From the NCBI RefSeq assembly GCF_900637685.1, contig NZ_LR134388.1:510001-574000 (forward strand): DNA of 64,000 nucleotides. Direction: 5' to 3'. Made by a program: the position numbers and the translations under genes. The notes below the pieces were generated by a model, which saw nothing but the letters and a program-made list of their open reading frames with translations, searched no databases and had not been told where the DNA came from. Shown piece after piece: positions 1 through 10,989 of the stretch. Position 1 is the stretch's first letter. Each line of letters opens with the position of its first letter. This DNA is from Legionella sainthelensi (GTDB lineage: Bacteria > Pseudomonadota > Gammaproteobacteria > Legionellales > Legionellaceae).

Positions 1-1325
<1,325 letters not shown>

Positions 1326-1428
1326 TATAATCTGAGTTACTTCAGATTGTGCTGAATATAAGATATAATGTTACTCTCTTTATTTACCTGAGTATCATGC
1401 GGCTAATGCACGATACTCAAAACAGTTT

Positions 1429-1545
1429 TCCTGGCGACCATAGCGGTTTGGTACCACCTGATTCCATCTCGAACTCAGAAGTGAAACGAACATGCGCCAA
1501 TGATAGTGTGAGGCTTCCTCATGTGAAAGTAGGTCATCGCCAGGG
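1429..1545 (+). rRNA. rrf: 5S ribosomal RNA
   Basis: The ends CCTGGCGACC (1430-1439) and GGTCATCGCCAGG (1532-1544) pair to form helix I, and the conserved core CGAACTCAGAAGTGAAAC lies between them. The length of about 117 nt is normal. It lies just downstream of 23S and upstream of a tRNA cluster; the ends are set by the terminal helix. Confidence 0.96.
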
Positions 1546-1625
1546 TTTTATTTAAAGTGACAGGTTAAGTAAATAAAAACCAAAGTCACAATAATGCTTA
1601 GAATATAAGCAAATAAGAAGTATAT

Positions 1626-1701
<76 letters not shown>

Positions 1702-1770
1702 TCTAAAGAGGTTAACCGTTAACAAAATGTTGACATTCTATTCATCTTAAAAGACAATAACGTTCTTTTT

Positions 1771-1855
<85 letters not shown>

Positions 1856-1877
1856 TTTTAAGAATGGACGAAAATAA

Positions 1878-1951
1878 GCGGGTGTAGTTCAATGGTAGAA
1901 CTTCAGCCTTCCAAGCTGATAGCGTGGGTTCGATTCCCATCACCCGCTCCA
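1878..1951 (+). tRNA. tRNA-Gly (anticodon TCC)
   Basis: A 74-nt cloverleaf. GCGGGTG pairs with CACCCGC, the anticodon loop CTTCCAA carries TCC (reads GGA/GGG), and CCA is encoded. Third tRNA of the tufB cluster. Confidence 0.97.
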
Positions 1952-2002
1952 AATTATTAGTAATATTTGCTTGCTCATATAGTCAGCAAGCGAGTATGTA
2001 AG

Positions 2003-2078
<76 letters not shown>

Positions 2079-2110
2079 TAACGTAAAATAGCAAATGGGG
2101 AGACTTTCCA

Positions 2111-3301
2111 ATGGCGAAGGAAAAATTTGAACGTAAAAAACCACATGTGAATGTGGGAACGATCGGTCACGTAGACCACGGTAAGACCACATTAACAGCG
2201 GCGATTACCACGATTATGGCGAAGAAATTTGGTGGTATAGCAAAAGCATACGATCAGATCGATGCTGCGCCAGAAGAAAGAGAGCGAGGTATTACAATTT
2301 CTACAGCGCACGTTGAATACGAATCAGCAAATAGACACTATGCGCATGTGGATTGCCCAGGACACGCTGACTATGTAAAAAACATGATTACAGGTGCTGC
2401 GCAAATGGACGGAGCGATACTGGTAGTATCAGCCGCTGATGGTCCTATGCCACAAACAAGAGAACATATCCTGTTGTCACGACAAGTAGGCGTGCCGTAC
2501 ATCGTAGTGTTTATGAACAAAGCGGATATGGTTGACGACCCTGAGTTATTAGAGCTTGTTGAAATGGAAGTCAGAGATCTGTTAAGCAGCTATGATTTTC
2601 CTGGTGATGACATTCCAATTGTTGTGGGTTCAGCATTAAAAGCACTAGAAGGTGATACCAGTGATATTGGAGTGCCAGCGATTGAGAAGCTAGTAGAAAC
2701 TATGGATTCCTATATTCCAGAGCCTGTACGAAACATTGATAAATCGTTCTTATTACCGATTGAAGATGTATTTTCAATATCTGGCCGAGGAACAGTAGTA
2801 ACAGGACGTATCGAAAGCGGAATTATCAAGGTTGGTGAAGAGATCGAGATTGTCGGAATTAGAGATACTTCGAAGACAACCTGTACTGGCGTTGAGATGT
2901 TCCGTAAGTTGTTAGACGAAGGACGTGCTGGTGATAACGTAGGTATACTATTGCGCGGAACGAAACGAGATGAAGTTGAGCGTGGTCAAGTGTTAGCAAA
3001 ACCAGGTACAATTAAGCCTCATACAAAGTTCGAAGCGGAAGTATACGTGTTATCTAAAGAAGAAGGTGGACGACATACCCCGTTTTTCAATGGCTATAGA
3101 CCACAGTTTTATTTTAGAACAACAGACGTAACAGGAACATGTGATTTACCATCTGGAGTTGAAATGGTAATGCCTGGAGATAACGTACAGTTGGTTGTAA
3201 ATTTACATGCACCCATTGCGATGGATGAAGGTTTACGTTTTGCAATTCGGGAAGGTGGCCGCACTGTTGGCGCCGGTGTTGTCGCTAAAATTATCGAGTA
3301 A
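2111..3301 (+). CDS. tufB: Translation elongation factor Tu (copy 1, tufB position)
   Basis: GTPase that brings aminoacyl-tRNA to the ribosomal A site. The 396-aa protein carries the G motifs GHVDHGKT (near residue 19), DCPGH (about 81) and NKAD (about 136), followed by the two beta-barrel domains. The start is ATG after GGGGAGA. Its position between the Thr-Tyr-Gly-Thr tRNAs and tRNA-Trp/secE is the tufB position. The coding sequence matches the second copy at 18401-19591 at every base I compared except a silent C/T change at 2176 versus 18466, which suggests gene conversion. Confidence 0.99.
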   Translation: MAKEKFERKKPHVNVGTIGHVDHGKTTLTAAITTIMAKKFGGIAKAYDQIDAAPEERERGITISTAHVEYESANRHYAHVDCPGHADYVKNMITGAAQMDGAILVVSAADGPMPQTREHILLSRQVGVPYIVVFMNKADMVDDPELLELVEMEVRDLLSSYDFPGDDIPIVVGSALKALEGDTSDIGVPAIEKLVETMDSYIPEPVRNIDKSFLLPIEDVFSISGRGTVVTGRIESGIIKVGEEIEIVGIRDTSKTTCTGVEMFRKLLDEGRAGDNVGILLRGTKRDEVERGQVLAKPGTIKPHTKFEAEVYVLSKEEGGRHTPFFNGYRPQFYFRTTDVTGTCDLPSGVEMVMPGDNVQLVVNLHAPIAMDEGLRFAIREGGRTVGAGVVAKIIE

Positions 3302-3351
3302 TAAGGTGAATTTTATGGCATGTGCTATGATGGTCCATGCCAAATAAATAT

Positions 3352-3427
3352 AGGCCAGTAGCTCAATTGGCAGAGTGGCGGTCTCCAAAACCGCAGGTTG
3401 GGGGTTCGATTCCCTCCTGGCCTGCCA
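3352..3427 (+). tRNA. tRNA-Trp (anticodon CCA)
   Basis: A 76-nt cloverleaf. AGGCCAG pairs with CTGGCCT, the anticodon stem GCGGT/ACCGC holds the loop CTCCAAA (anticodon CCA), the discriminator is G and CCA is encoded. It sits between tufB and secE. Confidence 0.97.
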
Positions 3428-3441
3428 ACAAACAAGTGAAT

Positions 3442-3813
3442 ATGAAAAGTTCGAACGAAGCTCAAAGTAATACAAAAGATATAGTCTCTTGGGTCGCTAT
3501 AGTTTTTATAACTTTAGCCGCCTTTTTTTGCACTTATTACTACACTTTATCAGGCCCTATAGTTTCCATAATATGGCTTGTTTGGTTTTTATTAGCTATG
3601 TTTTTGGCTTATCTAACCTCTGTAGGGAAAAAAGTGTATCACTTTGCTCAAGAATCAAAAGTTGAGCTGTTGAAGGTCGTTTGGCCTACACGTCAAGAAA
3701 CGGTACAAACAACAACAATCGTTATTGTTATGGTTACATTAACCGGATTTATACTCTGGGGAGTGGACTCAATAATGATGTGGGCTATCGCAAAAATAAC
3801 GCATTTAGGGTGA
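3442..3813 (+). CDS. secE: Preprotein translocase subunit SecE
   Basis: Small inner-membrane subunit that clamps SecY in the SecYEG channel. The protein is 123 aa with three hydrophobic segments, and the conserved amphipathic region and last helix are recognisable around [10 protein letters not shown]. An open frame runs upstream through tRNA-Trp, but the ATG at 3442, just past the tRNA, gives the usual family length. nusG follows after 4 bp, the classic secE-nusG pair. Confidence 0.96.
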   Translation: MKSSNEAQSNTKDIVSWVAIVFITLAAFFCTYYYTLSGPIVSIIWLVWFLLAMFLAYLTSVGKKVYHFAQESKVELLKVVWPTRQETVQTTTIVIVMVTLTGFILWGVDSIMMWAIAKITHLG

Positions 3814-3817
3814 TTCG

Positions 3818-4363
3818 GTGGAAGAGCAAAAATCCAAACAATGGTATGTTGTACATGCCTATTCTGGCTATGAAAATTTTGTTATGCGTGAAATTATATC
3901 CCGCGCAAAGCATCATAATTTAGAAGATAGAATTGGTGAAGTTGTTGTACCCTCAGAAGAAGTTGTTGAGATGCGTTCAGGCCAAAAGCGCAAGAGTACA
4001 CGAAAATTTTTCCCAGGCTATGTATTAGTGAACATGGTAATGGATGACCAAACTTGGCATATGATACGAGCGATACCAAGAGTTTTAGGATTCATTGGTG
4101 GAACAAGTCAAACTCCTACGCCTATCACAGACAAAGAGGCTCGCGCAATTATGCAGCGAGTAGAAGATGGAGTAACTAAGCCAAGACCCAAAATTCTATT
4201 TGAGCCTGGAGAGGTTGTACGAGTAAAAGAAGGTCCATTTGTTGACTTCAATGGAGTTGTTGAAGAAGTTAATTATGAGAAAAGCAGATTGAGAGTGGCA
4301 GTTCTAATTTTTGGACGCTCAACTCCAGTAGAACTTGAATTTAGTCAAGTAGAGAAGACTTAG
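3818..4363 (+). CDS. nusG: Transcription termination/antitermination factor NusG
   Basis: Binds the RNA polymerase clamp, supports elongation, and links to Rho or to ribosomal S10. The 181-aa protein has the NGN domain (starting [13 protein letters not shown]) and a C-terminal KOW domain ([20 protein letters not shown]). The start is GTG, with TTAGGG upstream. It follows secE directly and precedes the L11 operon. Confidence 0.98.
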   Translation: MEEQKSKQWYVVHAYSGYENFVMREIISRAKHHNLEDRIGEVVVPSEEVVEMRSGQKRKSTRKFFPGYVLVNMVMDDQTWHMIRAIPRVLGFIGGTSQTPTPITDKEARAIMQRVEDGVTKPRPKILFEPGEVVRVKEGPFVDFNGVVEEVNYEKSRLRVAVLIFGRSTPVELEFSQVEKT

Positions 4364-4494
4364 TTCGCTAAGGGGTTCTGATTAAATCTCTCTTTATAAA
4401 TAAAGATAATAATTTAATCGTGAACTGTTATATGTTAGGGGAGCTAGAGCTTAAGCAATCACCAAGCCTAGCGCTTAACCCGTAAGGAGTAATC

Positions 4495-4928
4495 ATGGCA
4501 AAAAAGTAGAAGCTTATATTAAGTTACAAATTCCAGCTGGTAAAGCAAATCCAAGTCCACCTGTAGGGCCAGCATTAGGTCAAAGAGGTGTTAACATTAT
4601 GGAATTTTGTAAAGCCTTCAATGCAGCGACACAACAGATGGAGCAAGGTTTACCTACTCCTGTCGTAATCACGGTATATAGTGATCGCAGTTTTACTTTC
4701 GTTACAAAAACACCTCCTGCTTCAGTTCTCTTGAAAAAAGCAGCAGGTATTCAAAGCGGAAGTGGCACACCCAACACGAAAAAAGTGGCCACACTTAACG
4801 TCAAGCAACTCGAAGAAATTGCAAAACTTAAGGAACCTGATTTAACAGCAGCGAGTCTAGCAGCAGCAGTTAGATGCATTGCAGGTACAGCACGCAGTAT
4901 GGGTATTGACGTTGAAGGTTTAGAATAG
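4495..4928 (+). CDS. rplK: 50S ribosomal protein L11 (frame broken by one missing A)
   Basis: L11 sits at the GTPase-associated centre of the large subunit. The gene starts ATG GCA at 4495 after TAAGGAG, then meets TAG at codon 5. Adding one A to the five-A run at 4501-4505 restores [20 protein letters not shown] and joins the long frame that runs to 4928. The restored protein has normal length, about 144 aa, including the proline-rich [15 protein letters not shown] segment. L11 is close to essential and its neighbours are intact, so a sequencing error is more likely than a pseudogene. Confidence 0.95.
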
Positions 4929-4937
4929 GGGGTTGCC

Positions 4938-5633
4938 ATGGCAAAAGTATCTAAGAAGCAAAAAAAGATTTTAGACGTAGTTAAGGCGGGTCATTTGTAT
5001 AGTGCAAACGACGCAATAGGAATTTTAAAACAATTTGCATCAACTAAATTCCGTGAGAGCCTTGATATCAGTGTGAACCTGGGTGTTGATCCTCGGAAAT
5101 CAGACCAAGTAGTGCGTTCATCAACTAATTTACCCAAAGGTACAGGGAAAGTTGTCCGTGTTGCTGTTTTTGCACAAGGTGATAATGCAACTAAAGCAAA
5201 AGATGCTGGTGCAGACATAGTTGGATTTGAAGATCTAGCTGAAAAAATTAAAGGTGGGGCAATGGACTTTGATGTTGTCATTGCAACTCCAGATGCAATG
5301 CGTATTGTTGGTCAGCTCGGACAAGTTTTAGGTCCAAGAGGTTTGATGCCAAATCCAAAAGTTGGAACCGTAACTACGAATGTTGAAGCTGCAGTGAAAG
5401 ATGCAAAGTCAGGTCAGGTACGCTACAGAACTGATAAAAATGGTATTATTCATTGTACTGTTGGAAAAGTTGATTTTGCAGCTGAAGATATTATTGAGAA
5501 CATCGTTGCCTTAATAAATGACTTGAAAAAGGCAAAGCCTTCTTCATCAAAAGGGCAGTATTTAAAGAAAATTTCTTTATCAACGACAATGGGACCTGGT
5601 TTGTCTATTGATATTTCATCAATACCTGTGTAA
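4938..5633 (+). CDS. rplA: 50S ribosomal protein L1
   Basis: Forms the mobile L1 stalk that guides E-site tRNA out of the ribosome. In E. coli it also represses its own L11-L1 operon by binding the mRNA leader. The protein is 231 aa, with the signature [14 protein letters not shown] near residue 130. The ATG lies 9 bp after rplK. A long leader separates it from rplJ. Confidence 0.98.
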   Translation: MAKVSKKQKKILDVVKAGHLYSANDAIGILKQFASTKFRESLDISVNLGVDPRKSDQVVRSSTNLPKGTGKVVRVAVFAQGDNATKAKDAGADIVGFEDLAEKIKGGAMDFDVVIATPDAMRIVGQLGQVLGPRGLMPNPKVGTVTTNVEAAVKDAKSGQVRYRTDKNGIIHCTVGKVDFAAEDIIENIVALINDLKKAKPSSSKGQYLKKISLSTTMGPGLSIDISSIPV

Positions 5634-5655
5634 GATATCCACCCATTTTAAGAAT

Positions 5656-5733
5656 TCACGGCATAGATTTGGTTCCATGCCGTCGAAGACCGCAGGTGCA
5701 ATCGCTTAATTTCCTGCGCAGACGGTGAACCGG
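5656..5733 (+). promoter_or_regulatory. L10 leader (L10-L12 autoregulatory mRNA element)
   Basis: This stretch closely resembles the E. coli rplJ leader. It has a stem ACGGCAT/ATGCCGT (5658-5664/5677-5683), the conserved CGAAGACCGCAGGTG (5684-5698) and a second stem CGCAGG/CCTGCG. In E. coli the L10-L12 complex binds here and blocks translation of rplJ-rplL. It lies about 70 nt before the rplJ start, at the usual place. Confidence 0.88.
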
Positions 5734-5804
5734 CTCCAATTTACAGAGACGGCCACCATAACTGGCAAATCCTCGTGATTTGTAACTATTAGGAGGTCAG
5801 TAAC

Positions 5805-6329
5805 GTGACATTAAATTTAGCTGCAAAAAAAGCTGTTGTTGAAGAAGTGACTGCGGTCGCCTCAAAGGCTATTTCGGCAGTAGTTGCTGATTATCGAGGT
5901 TTAACTGTTAATCAAATGACGCATTTACGTAGTGAAGCACGTAAGTCAGGTGTTTATCTTCGTGTTGTGAGAAATACTTTAACAAGAAGAGCATTTAAGA
6001 ACACTGAATTTGAGTGCTTAAACGACCTGCTGGTAGGGCCGTTGTTTGTTGCTTTGTCATTAGAAGCTCCTAGTGATGCGGCAAGACTACTTAAAGAGTT
6101 TTCAAAGACATTTGAAAAACTTGAAGTTAAAGCATTATCAGTTGGAGGCAAAGTTTATTCAGCAGATCAAATTGATGCTGTTGCAAGCTTGCCAACACGT
6201 GATGAAGCAATAGCCAAGTTAATGTATGTGATGAAAGCGCCAGTTGAAAAATTTGTCAGAACTCTTGCTGAGCCACATGCTAAATTAGTAAGAACCTTAG
6301 CAGCAGTAAAAGATAAGAAAGCAAGTTAA
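5805..6329 (+). CDS. rplJ: 50S ribosomal protein L10
   Basis: Base of the L7/L12 stalk. Its C-terminal helix carries the L12 dimers, and its N-terminal domain binds 23S rRNA. The protein is 174 aa. The start is GTG at 5805, set by the strong AGGAGG 8 bases upstream. It is preceded by the L10 leader and followed by rplL. Confidence 0.98.
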   Translation: MTLNLAAKKAVVEEVTAVASKAISAVVADYRGLTVNQMTHLRSEARKSGVYLRVVRNTLTRRAFKNTEFECLNDLLVGPLFVALSLEAPSDAARLLKEFSKTFEKLEVKALSVGGKVYSADQIDAVASLPTRDEAIAKLMYVMKAPVEKFVRTLAEPHAKLVRTLAAVKDKKAS

Positions 6330-6372
6330 ATCTCTTTAAATCAATAAATTAATTTTAAATCAGGAGCTAGTA

Positions 6373-6747
6373 ATGGCTGTGTCAAAAAATGATATTTTAG
6401 AAACCATAGCGAACATGTCTGTTATGGAAGTAGTTGAACTAATCGAAGCGATGGAAGAGAAATTTAATGTTTCTGCTGCCGCTGCTGCTGTTGCTGTTGC
6501 TGCGCCTGCCGCTGCTGCTGCTGCTGTTGAAGAACAAACTGAGTTTACAGTTGTTATGACCAGCTTTGGTGCAAACAAAGTAAACGTTATTAAAGCAGTT
6601 CGCGGAATCACTGGACTTGGCTTAAAAGAAGCTAAAGATTTAGTAGAAGGTGCTCCTTCAACAATTAAAGAAGCTGTATCTAAAGATGAAGCTGCTAATA
6701 TCAAGAAAGAACTTGAAGAAGCTGGTGCTTCAGTAGAAGTTAAATAA
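6373..6747 (+). CDS. rplL: 50S ribosomal protein L7/L12
   Basis: Multicopy stalk protein that recruits translation GTPases. The 124-aa protein has an N-terminal dimerisation domain, an unusually alanine-rich hinge at about residues 36-55, and the conserved C-terminal domain ([20 protein letters not shown]). The ATG follows AGGAGC. A perfect hairpin lies between this gene and rpoB. Confidence 0.98.
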   Translation: MAVSKNDILETIANMSVMEVVELIEAMEEKFNVSAAAAAVAVAAPAAAAAAVEEQTEFTVVMTSFGANKVNVIKAVRGITGLGLKEAKDLVEGAPSTIKEAVSKDEAANIKKELEEAGASVEVK

Positions 6748-6769
6748 TATAGTATATCAAAGAGATAGG

Positions 6770-6797
6770 AACCCAGCCATGTTTTCATGGCTGGGTT
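6770..6797 (+). terminator. rplL-rpoB intergenic hairpin (possible attenuator)
   Basis: Perfect 12-bp inverted repeat AACCCAGCCATG / CATGGCTGGGTT around a TTTT loop. Only three T residues end the stem, so a leaky terminator is more likely than a full stop. In E. coli a partial terminator between rplL and rpoB lowers polymerase subunit output relative to L7/L12; equivalence here is inferred from position. Confidence 0.75.
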
Positions 6798-6837
6798 TAC
6801 GTGTTTGAAGTCATCAATAATTTACAGAGGAAACACC

Positions 6838-9800
6838 ATGGCCGTTGCAGAAGCTAAACCTCAATATTCGCATGCTGAGAAAAAACGATTTCGCAAAAGC
6901 TTTGGTAAGCAGGCCGATAAAATGGCAATACCAAATCTGCTTGAAATTCAATTAAAATCTTATAGGGATTTTCTTCAGGCCAATAGCAAAGCTAATGAAC
7001 ACTTTAATACAGGATTGCATGCTGCATTTTCTTCTGTGTTCCCAATTGATAGTTTTTCTGGCAATGCAAGACTTGAATATGTTGGCTATAAGCTTGGTGA
7101 ACCAGCATTTGATGTGCGCGAATGCAAATTAAGAGGGTTAACTTATTCTGCACCACTCAGGGTTAAAATAAGACTTGTTATTCTTGATAAAGATGCAAGC
7201 GAAGATCCTAAGCCAATCAAAGACATTAGAGAACAAGATGTATTTATGGGTGAAATCCCATTAATGACGGATGTTGGGACATTTGTCATAAACGGTACCG
7301 AAAGAGTTGTTGTTTCACAGTTACATCGTTCACCAGGTGTTATATTTGAACATGATAAGGGTAAAACACATTCATCCGGAAAACTACTCTATTCAGCAAG
7401 AATTATTCCATATAGAGGTTCATGGTTAGACTTCGAGTTCGATCCCAAGGATTGTGTCTATGTTCGTATTGATAGAAGACGTAAGCTACCTGTTAGTATT
7501 TTGTTACGAGCACTAGGATATGAAACAGAAGATATTCTCGGTGAATTTTTTGAAATGACAAGTTGTCATCTTAAAAATGGAGAATACCATATTGATCTAA
7601 TTCCTCAGCGCCTACGTGGTGAGATTGCATCATTCGATATTCTTGTACCAGGAACTGGTGAGCTTATTGTTGAACAAGGAAGAAGAATCACTGCGCGTCA
7701 CATCAAGCAGATGGAAAAGGCGCAGATGAAAGATTTAATAGTGCCTAGAGATTATTTGATAGGCAAAATATTAGCAAAAAACATTATTGATACTTTAACT
7801 GGTGAGCTGGTTGCACAAGCAAATGATGAAGTTACAGAAGATTTGCTCGATGCAATGATTGCTAGTGGTATTCATGAATTTAATATGATCTATACAAATG
7901 ATTTAGATCATGGTTCCTACATTTCTGACACGGTAAAAATTGATCCTACTTCGAGTCAACTAGAAGCACTTGTAGAAATATATCGCATGATGCGCCCCGG
8001 AGAGCCTCCAACAAAAGAAGCAGCAGAAGCCTTATTTAAAAATCTATTTTTTGTAGAAGAGCGATATGATCTATCTGCAGTAGGTAGAATGAAGTTTAAT
8101 CGTCGTGTTGGTAGAAAAAATGATGATGGTCCAGGCACGTTGACGAAAGAAGACATAATGTCTGTCATTAAGACATTAATAGACATCAGAAATGGCATTG
8201 GAATGGTTGATGATATTGATCATCTTGGCAACCGAAGAGTTCGCAGTGTCGGTGAAATGACTGAAAATCAATTTAGGGTTGGACTTGTTCGTGTTGAAAG
8301 AGCAGTTAAAGAGCGACTAAGTTTAGTTGAATCTGAAAATTTAATGCCACAAGATTTAATAAATGCAAAACCGGTTTCAGCAGCGATTAAAGAATTTTTT
8401 GGTTCAAGTCAGTTATCTCAATTTATGGATCAAGTAAACCCATTATCAGGGGTAACTCATAAACGCAGAGTCTCTGCTTTGGGACCAGGCGGTTTGACAC
8501 GTGAACGTGCTGGCTTTGAAGTCCGTGACGTCCATACGACACACTATGGACGAGTATGTCCAATTGAAACCCCTGAAGGTCCAAACATTGGGCTGATTAA
8601 CTCTTTATCTGTATATGCAAGAACAAATGATTATGGCTTTATCGAAACTCCATGCAGAAAAGTAGTTGATGGTCGAGTCACAGATGAAATTGAATATCTA
8701 TCAGCTATCGAAGAAGTTGACCAATATATTGCTCAATCAAGTGTAGCTCTTGATGATGATGGAAATATTTTAGCGGATTTGGTTCCTTGTAGACATCAAA
8801 ACGAATTCTCGTTAACAACACCGGATAAGATCAACTACATGGATATCTCGCCCAAACAGATTGTATCTGTAGCGGCCTCCCTGATTCCCTTCTTAGAGCA
8901 CGATGACGCCAACCGTGCCCTAATGGGATCAAACATGCAACGCCAGGCAGTTCCTACATTGCGTTCTGAAAAACCATTGGTAGGTACTGGTATGGAGCGT
9001 ATTGTTGCATCAGACTCAGGAGTTTCTGTAGTAGCAAAGCGAGGTGGAGTAATCGATTTAGTTGATGCCTCGCGTATTGTTGTTCGTGTGAATGATGACG
9101 AAACGACTGCTGGTGAAACAGGGGTTGATATCTATAATTTAACGAAATACTTTCGTTCAAACCAAGATACTTGTATCAATCAGCGCCCAATTGTGAAAAC
9201 TGGTGACATGATTCAACGAGGCGATGTTTTAGCTGATGGTCCTTGTACTGATATGGGTGAACTGGCACTAGGGCAAAATTTATTAGTTGCCTTTATGCCA
9301 TGGAATGGATACAACTTCGAAGATTCGATTCTTATTTCTGAGCGTATTGTTCAAGATGATCGTTTTACAACAATTCATATAGAAGAGTTAACTTGTATTG
9401 CGCGCGATACTAAATTAGGGGCAGAGGAAATTACTGCAGATATTCCTAATGTGGGTGAGTCAGCTCTTTCAAGTTTAGATGAATCTGGTGTTGTATACAT
9501 CGGTGCTGAAGTTAATGCAGGAGATATATTAGTAGGAAAGGTAACACCTAAAGGTGAAACTCAGCTTACTCCTGAAGAAAAATTACTGCGGGCGATCTTT
9601 GGTGAAAAGCATCTGATGTTAAAGATTCGTCTTTACGAGTACCATCAGGTATGAACGGTACTGTAATTGATGTACAAGTATTTACACGTGATGGATTGGA
9701 AAAGGATGCCCGTGCAAAAAGCATTGAAGAAGAGCATCTTGCACGAGTTCGTAAGGATCTTGTTGATGAACGACGTATTCGTGAAGAAGATATTTATCAT

Positions 9801-10943
9801 CGTGTATCAAATATTATTCTTGATAAGATTGCTACTGGTGGCCCAGGAAACTTGAGGCCAGGTTCAAAAGTGACACAAGAATATTTACAAAGTATAACTA
9901 GAGATAAATGGTTTGATATACGTTTAGAAAATGATACTTCAAGCCAGCAATTAGAACAGCTTTCGAAGCAACTTGAAATGCTGACAAAAGAGATGGAAAA
10001 GCGCTTTAATGATAGCAGAAAGAAAATTATTCAAGGAGATGATTTAGCTCCTGGTGTACTAAAAATTGTTAAGGTATATCTAGCTGTTAAACGAAGAATA
10101 CAACCTGGTGATAAAATGGCAGGTCGTCATGGTAATAAGGGTGTTATCTCTATTGTTGTTCCAGTCGAAGATATGCCACATATGGAAGACGGCACAGCTG
10201 TGGATATCGTATTGAATCCATTAGGTGTACCTTCACGTATGAACATCGGCCAGGTACTAGAAACTCACCTTGGTTTAGCTGCTAAAGGATTAGGAAACAA
10301 AATTTCACAAATGCTGGATTTAAAGCAAAGTTCAACTGAAATTAGGACTTTCTTAACTAAAATATACAATCACGATGGCATTCAAAGAGTAAATCTGGAT
10401 TGTCTAAACGATGAAGAGTTATATCGCTTAGCGGATAATTTGCGTGCTGGTGTTCCAATGGCTACGCCTGTATTTGATGGTGCTTCTGAAGCAGAAATAA
10501 AAAGCATGTTGCAACTGGCTGATCTATCACCTGATGGAAAAACTATTTTATATGATGGTAGAACAGGTAATCAATTTGATAACCCTGTAACAGTTGGATA
10601 CATGTATATGTTAAAGCTAAACCATCTAGTTGATGATAAAATGCATGCACGCTCAACTGGCTCCTACAGTTTAGTAACGCAACAACCTCTCGGCGGTAAA
10701 GCACAGTTTGGGGGGCAACGCTTTGGAGAGATGGAAGTATGGGCGCTTGAAGCATATGGTGCAGCATATACATTACAAGAAATGTTGACTGTGAAATCAG
10801 ATGACGTTGGAGGTAGAACAAAAATCTACAAAAATATAGTCGATGGAGACCATCGCATGGATCCAGGAATGCCTGAATCTTTCAACGTACTATTGAAAGA
10901 AATCCGTGCATTGGGAATAGATATAGAACTCGAACACGATTAA
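6838..10943 (+). CDS. rpoB: DNA-directed RNA polymerase subunit beta (frame broken by one missing A)
   Basis: Large catalytic subunit of RNA polymerase. The ATG at 6838, after AGAGG, gives [11 protein letters not shown] and the usual N-terminus; an in-frame upstream ATG at 6787 lies inside the hairpin and is not used. The frame breaks in the four-A run at 9605-9608: adding one A turns GEKHLM into [20 protein letters not shown] and joins the rest, giving about 1368 aa. The rifampicin region keeps the wild-type Gln, Asp, His and Ser positions (SQLSQFMDQ...[10 protein letters not shown]). Because the gene is essential, the break must be an error. Confidence 0.97.
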
Positions 10944-10989
10944 CTTTTCAGCGATACATACTGATTAACAAATTTTTGGAGGCATAGAC

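Noticed and set aside
4364-4494. L1-binding leader and promoter before rplK
   Set aside because: Expected by analogy with E. coli, but I could not pick a clear -35/-10 pair or an L1-site stem, so it is not listed.
6360-6788. Alanine/serine-rich minus-strand frame opposite rplL
   Set aside because: It mirrors the repetitive codons of the L7/L12 hinge.
6787-6837. Earlier in-frame ATG for rpoB
   Set aside because: It sits inside the rplL-rpoB hairpin, lacks a ribosome site and adds non-homologous residues.
9605-9654. Split RNA polymerase beta subunit
   Set aside because: Split rpoB genes exist, but here the second part has no start signal and one added A restores perfect family sequence.
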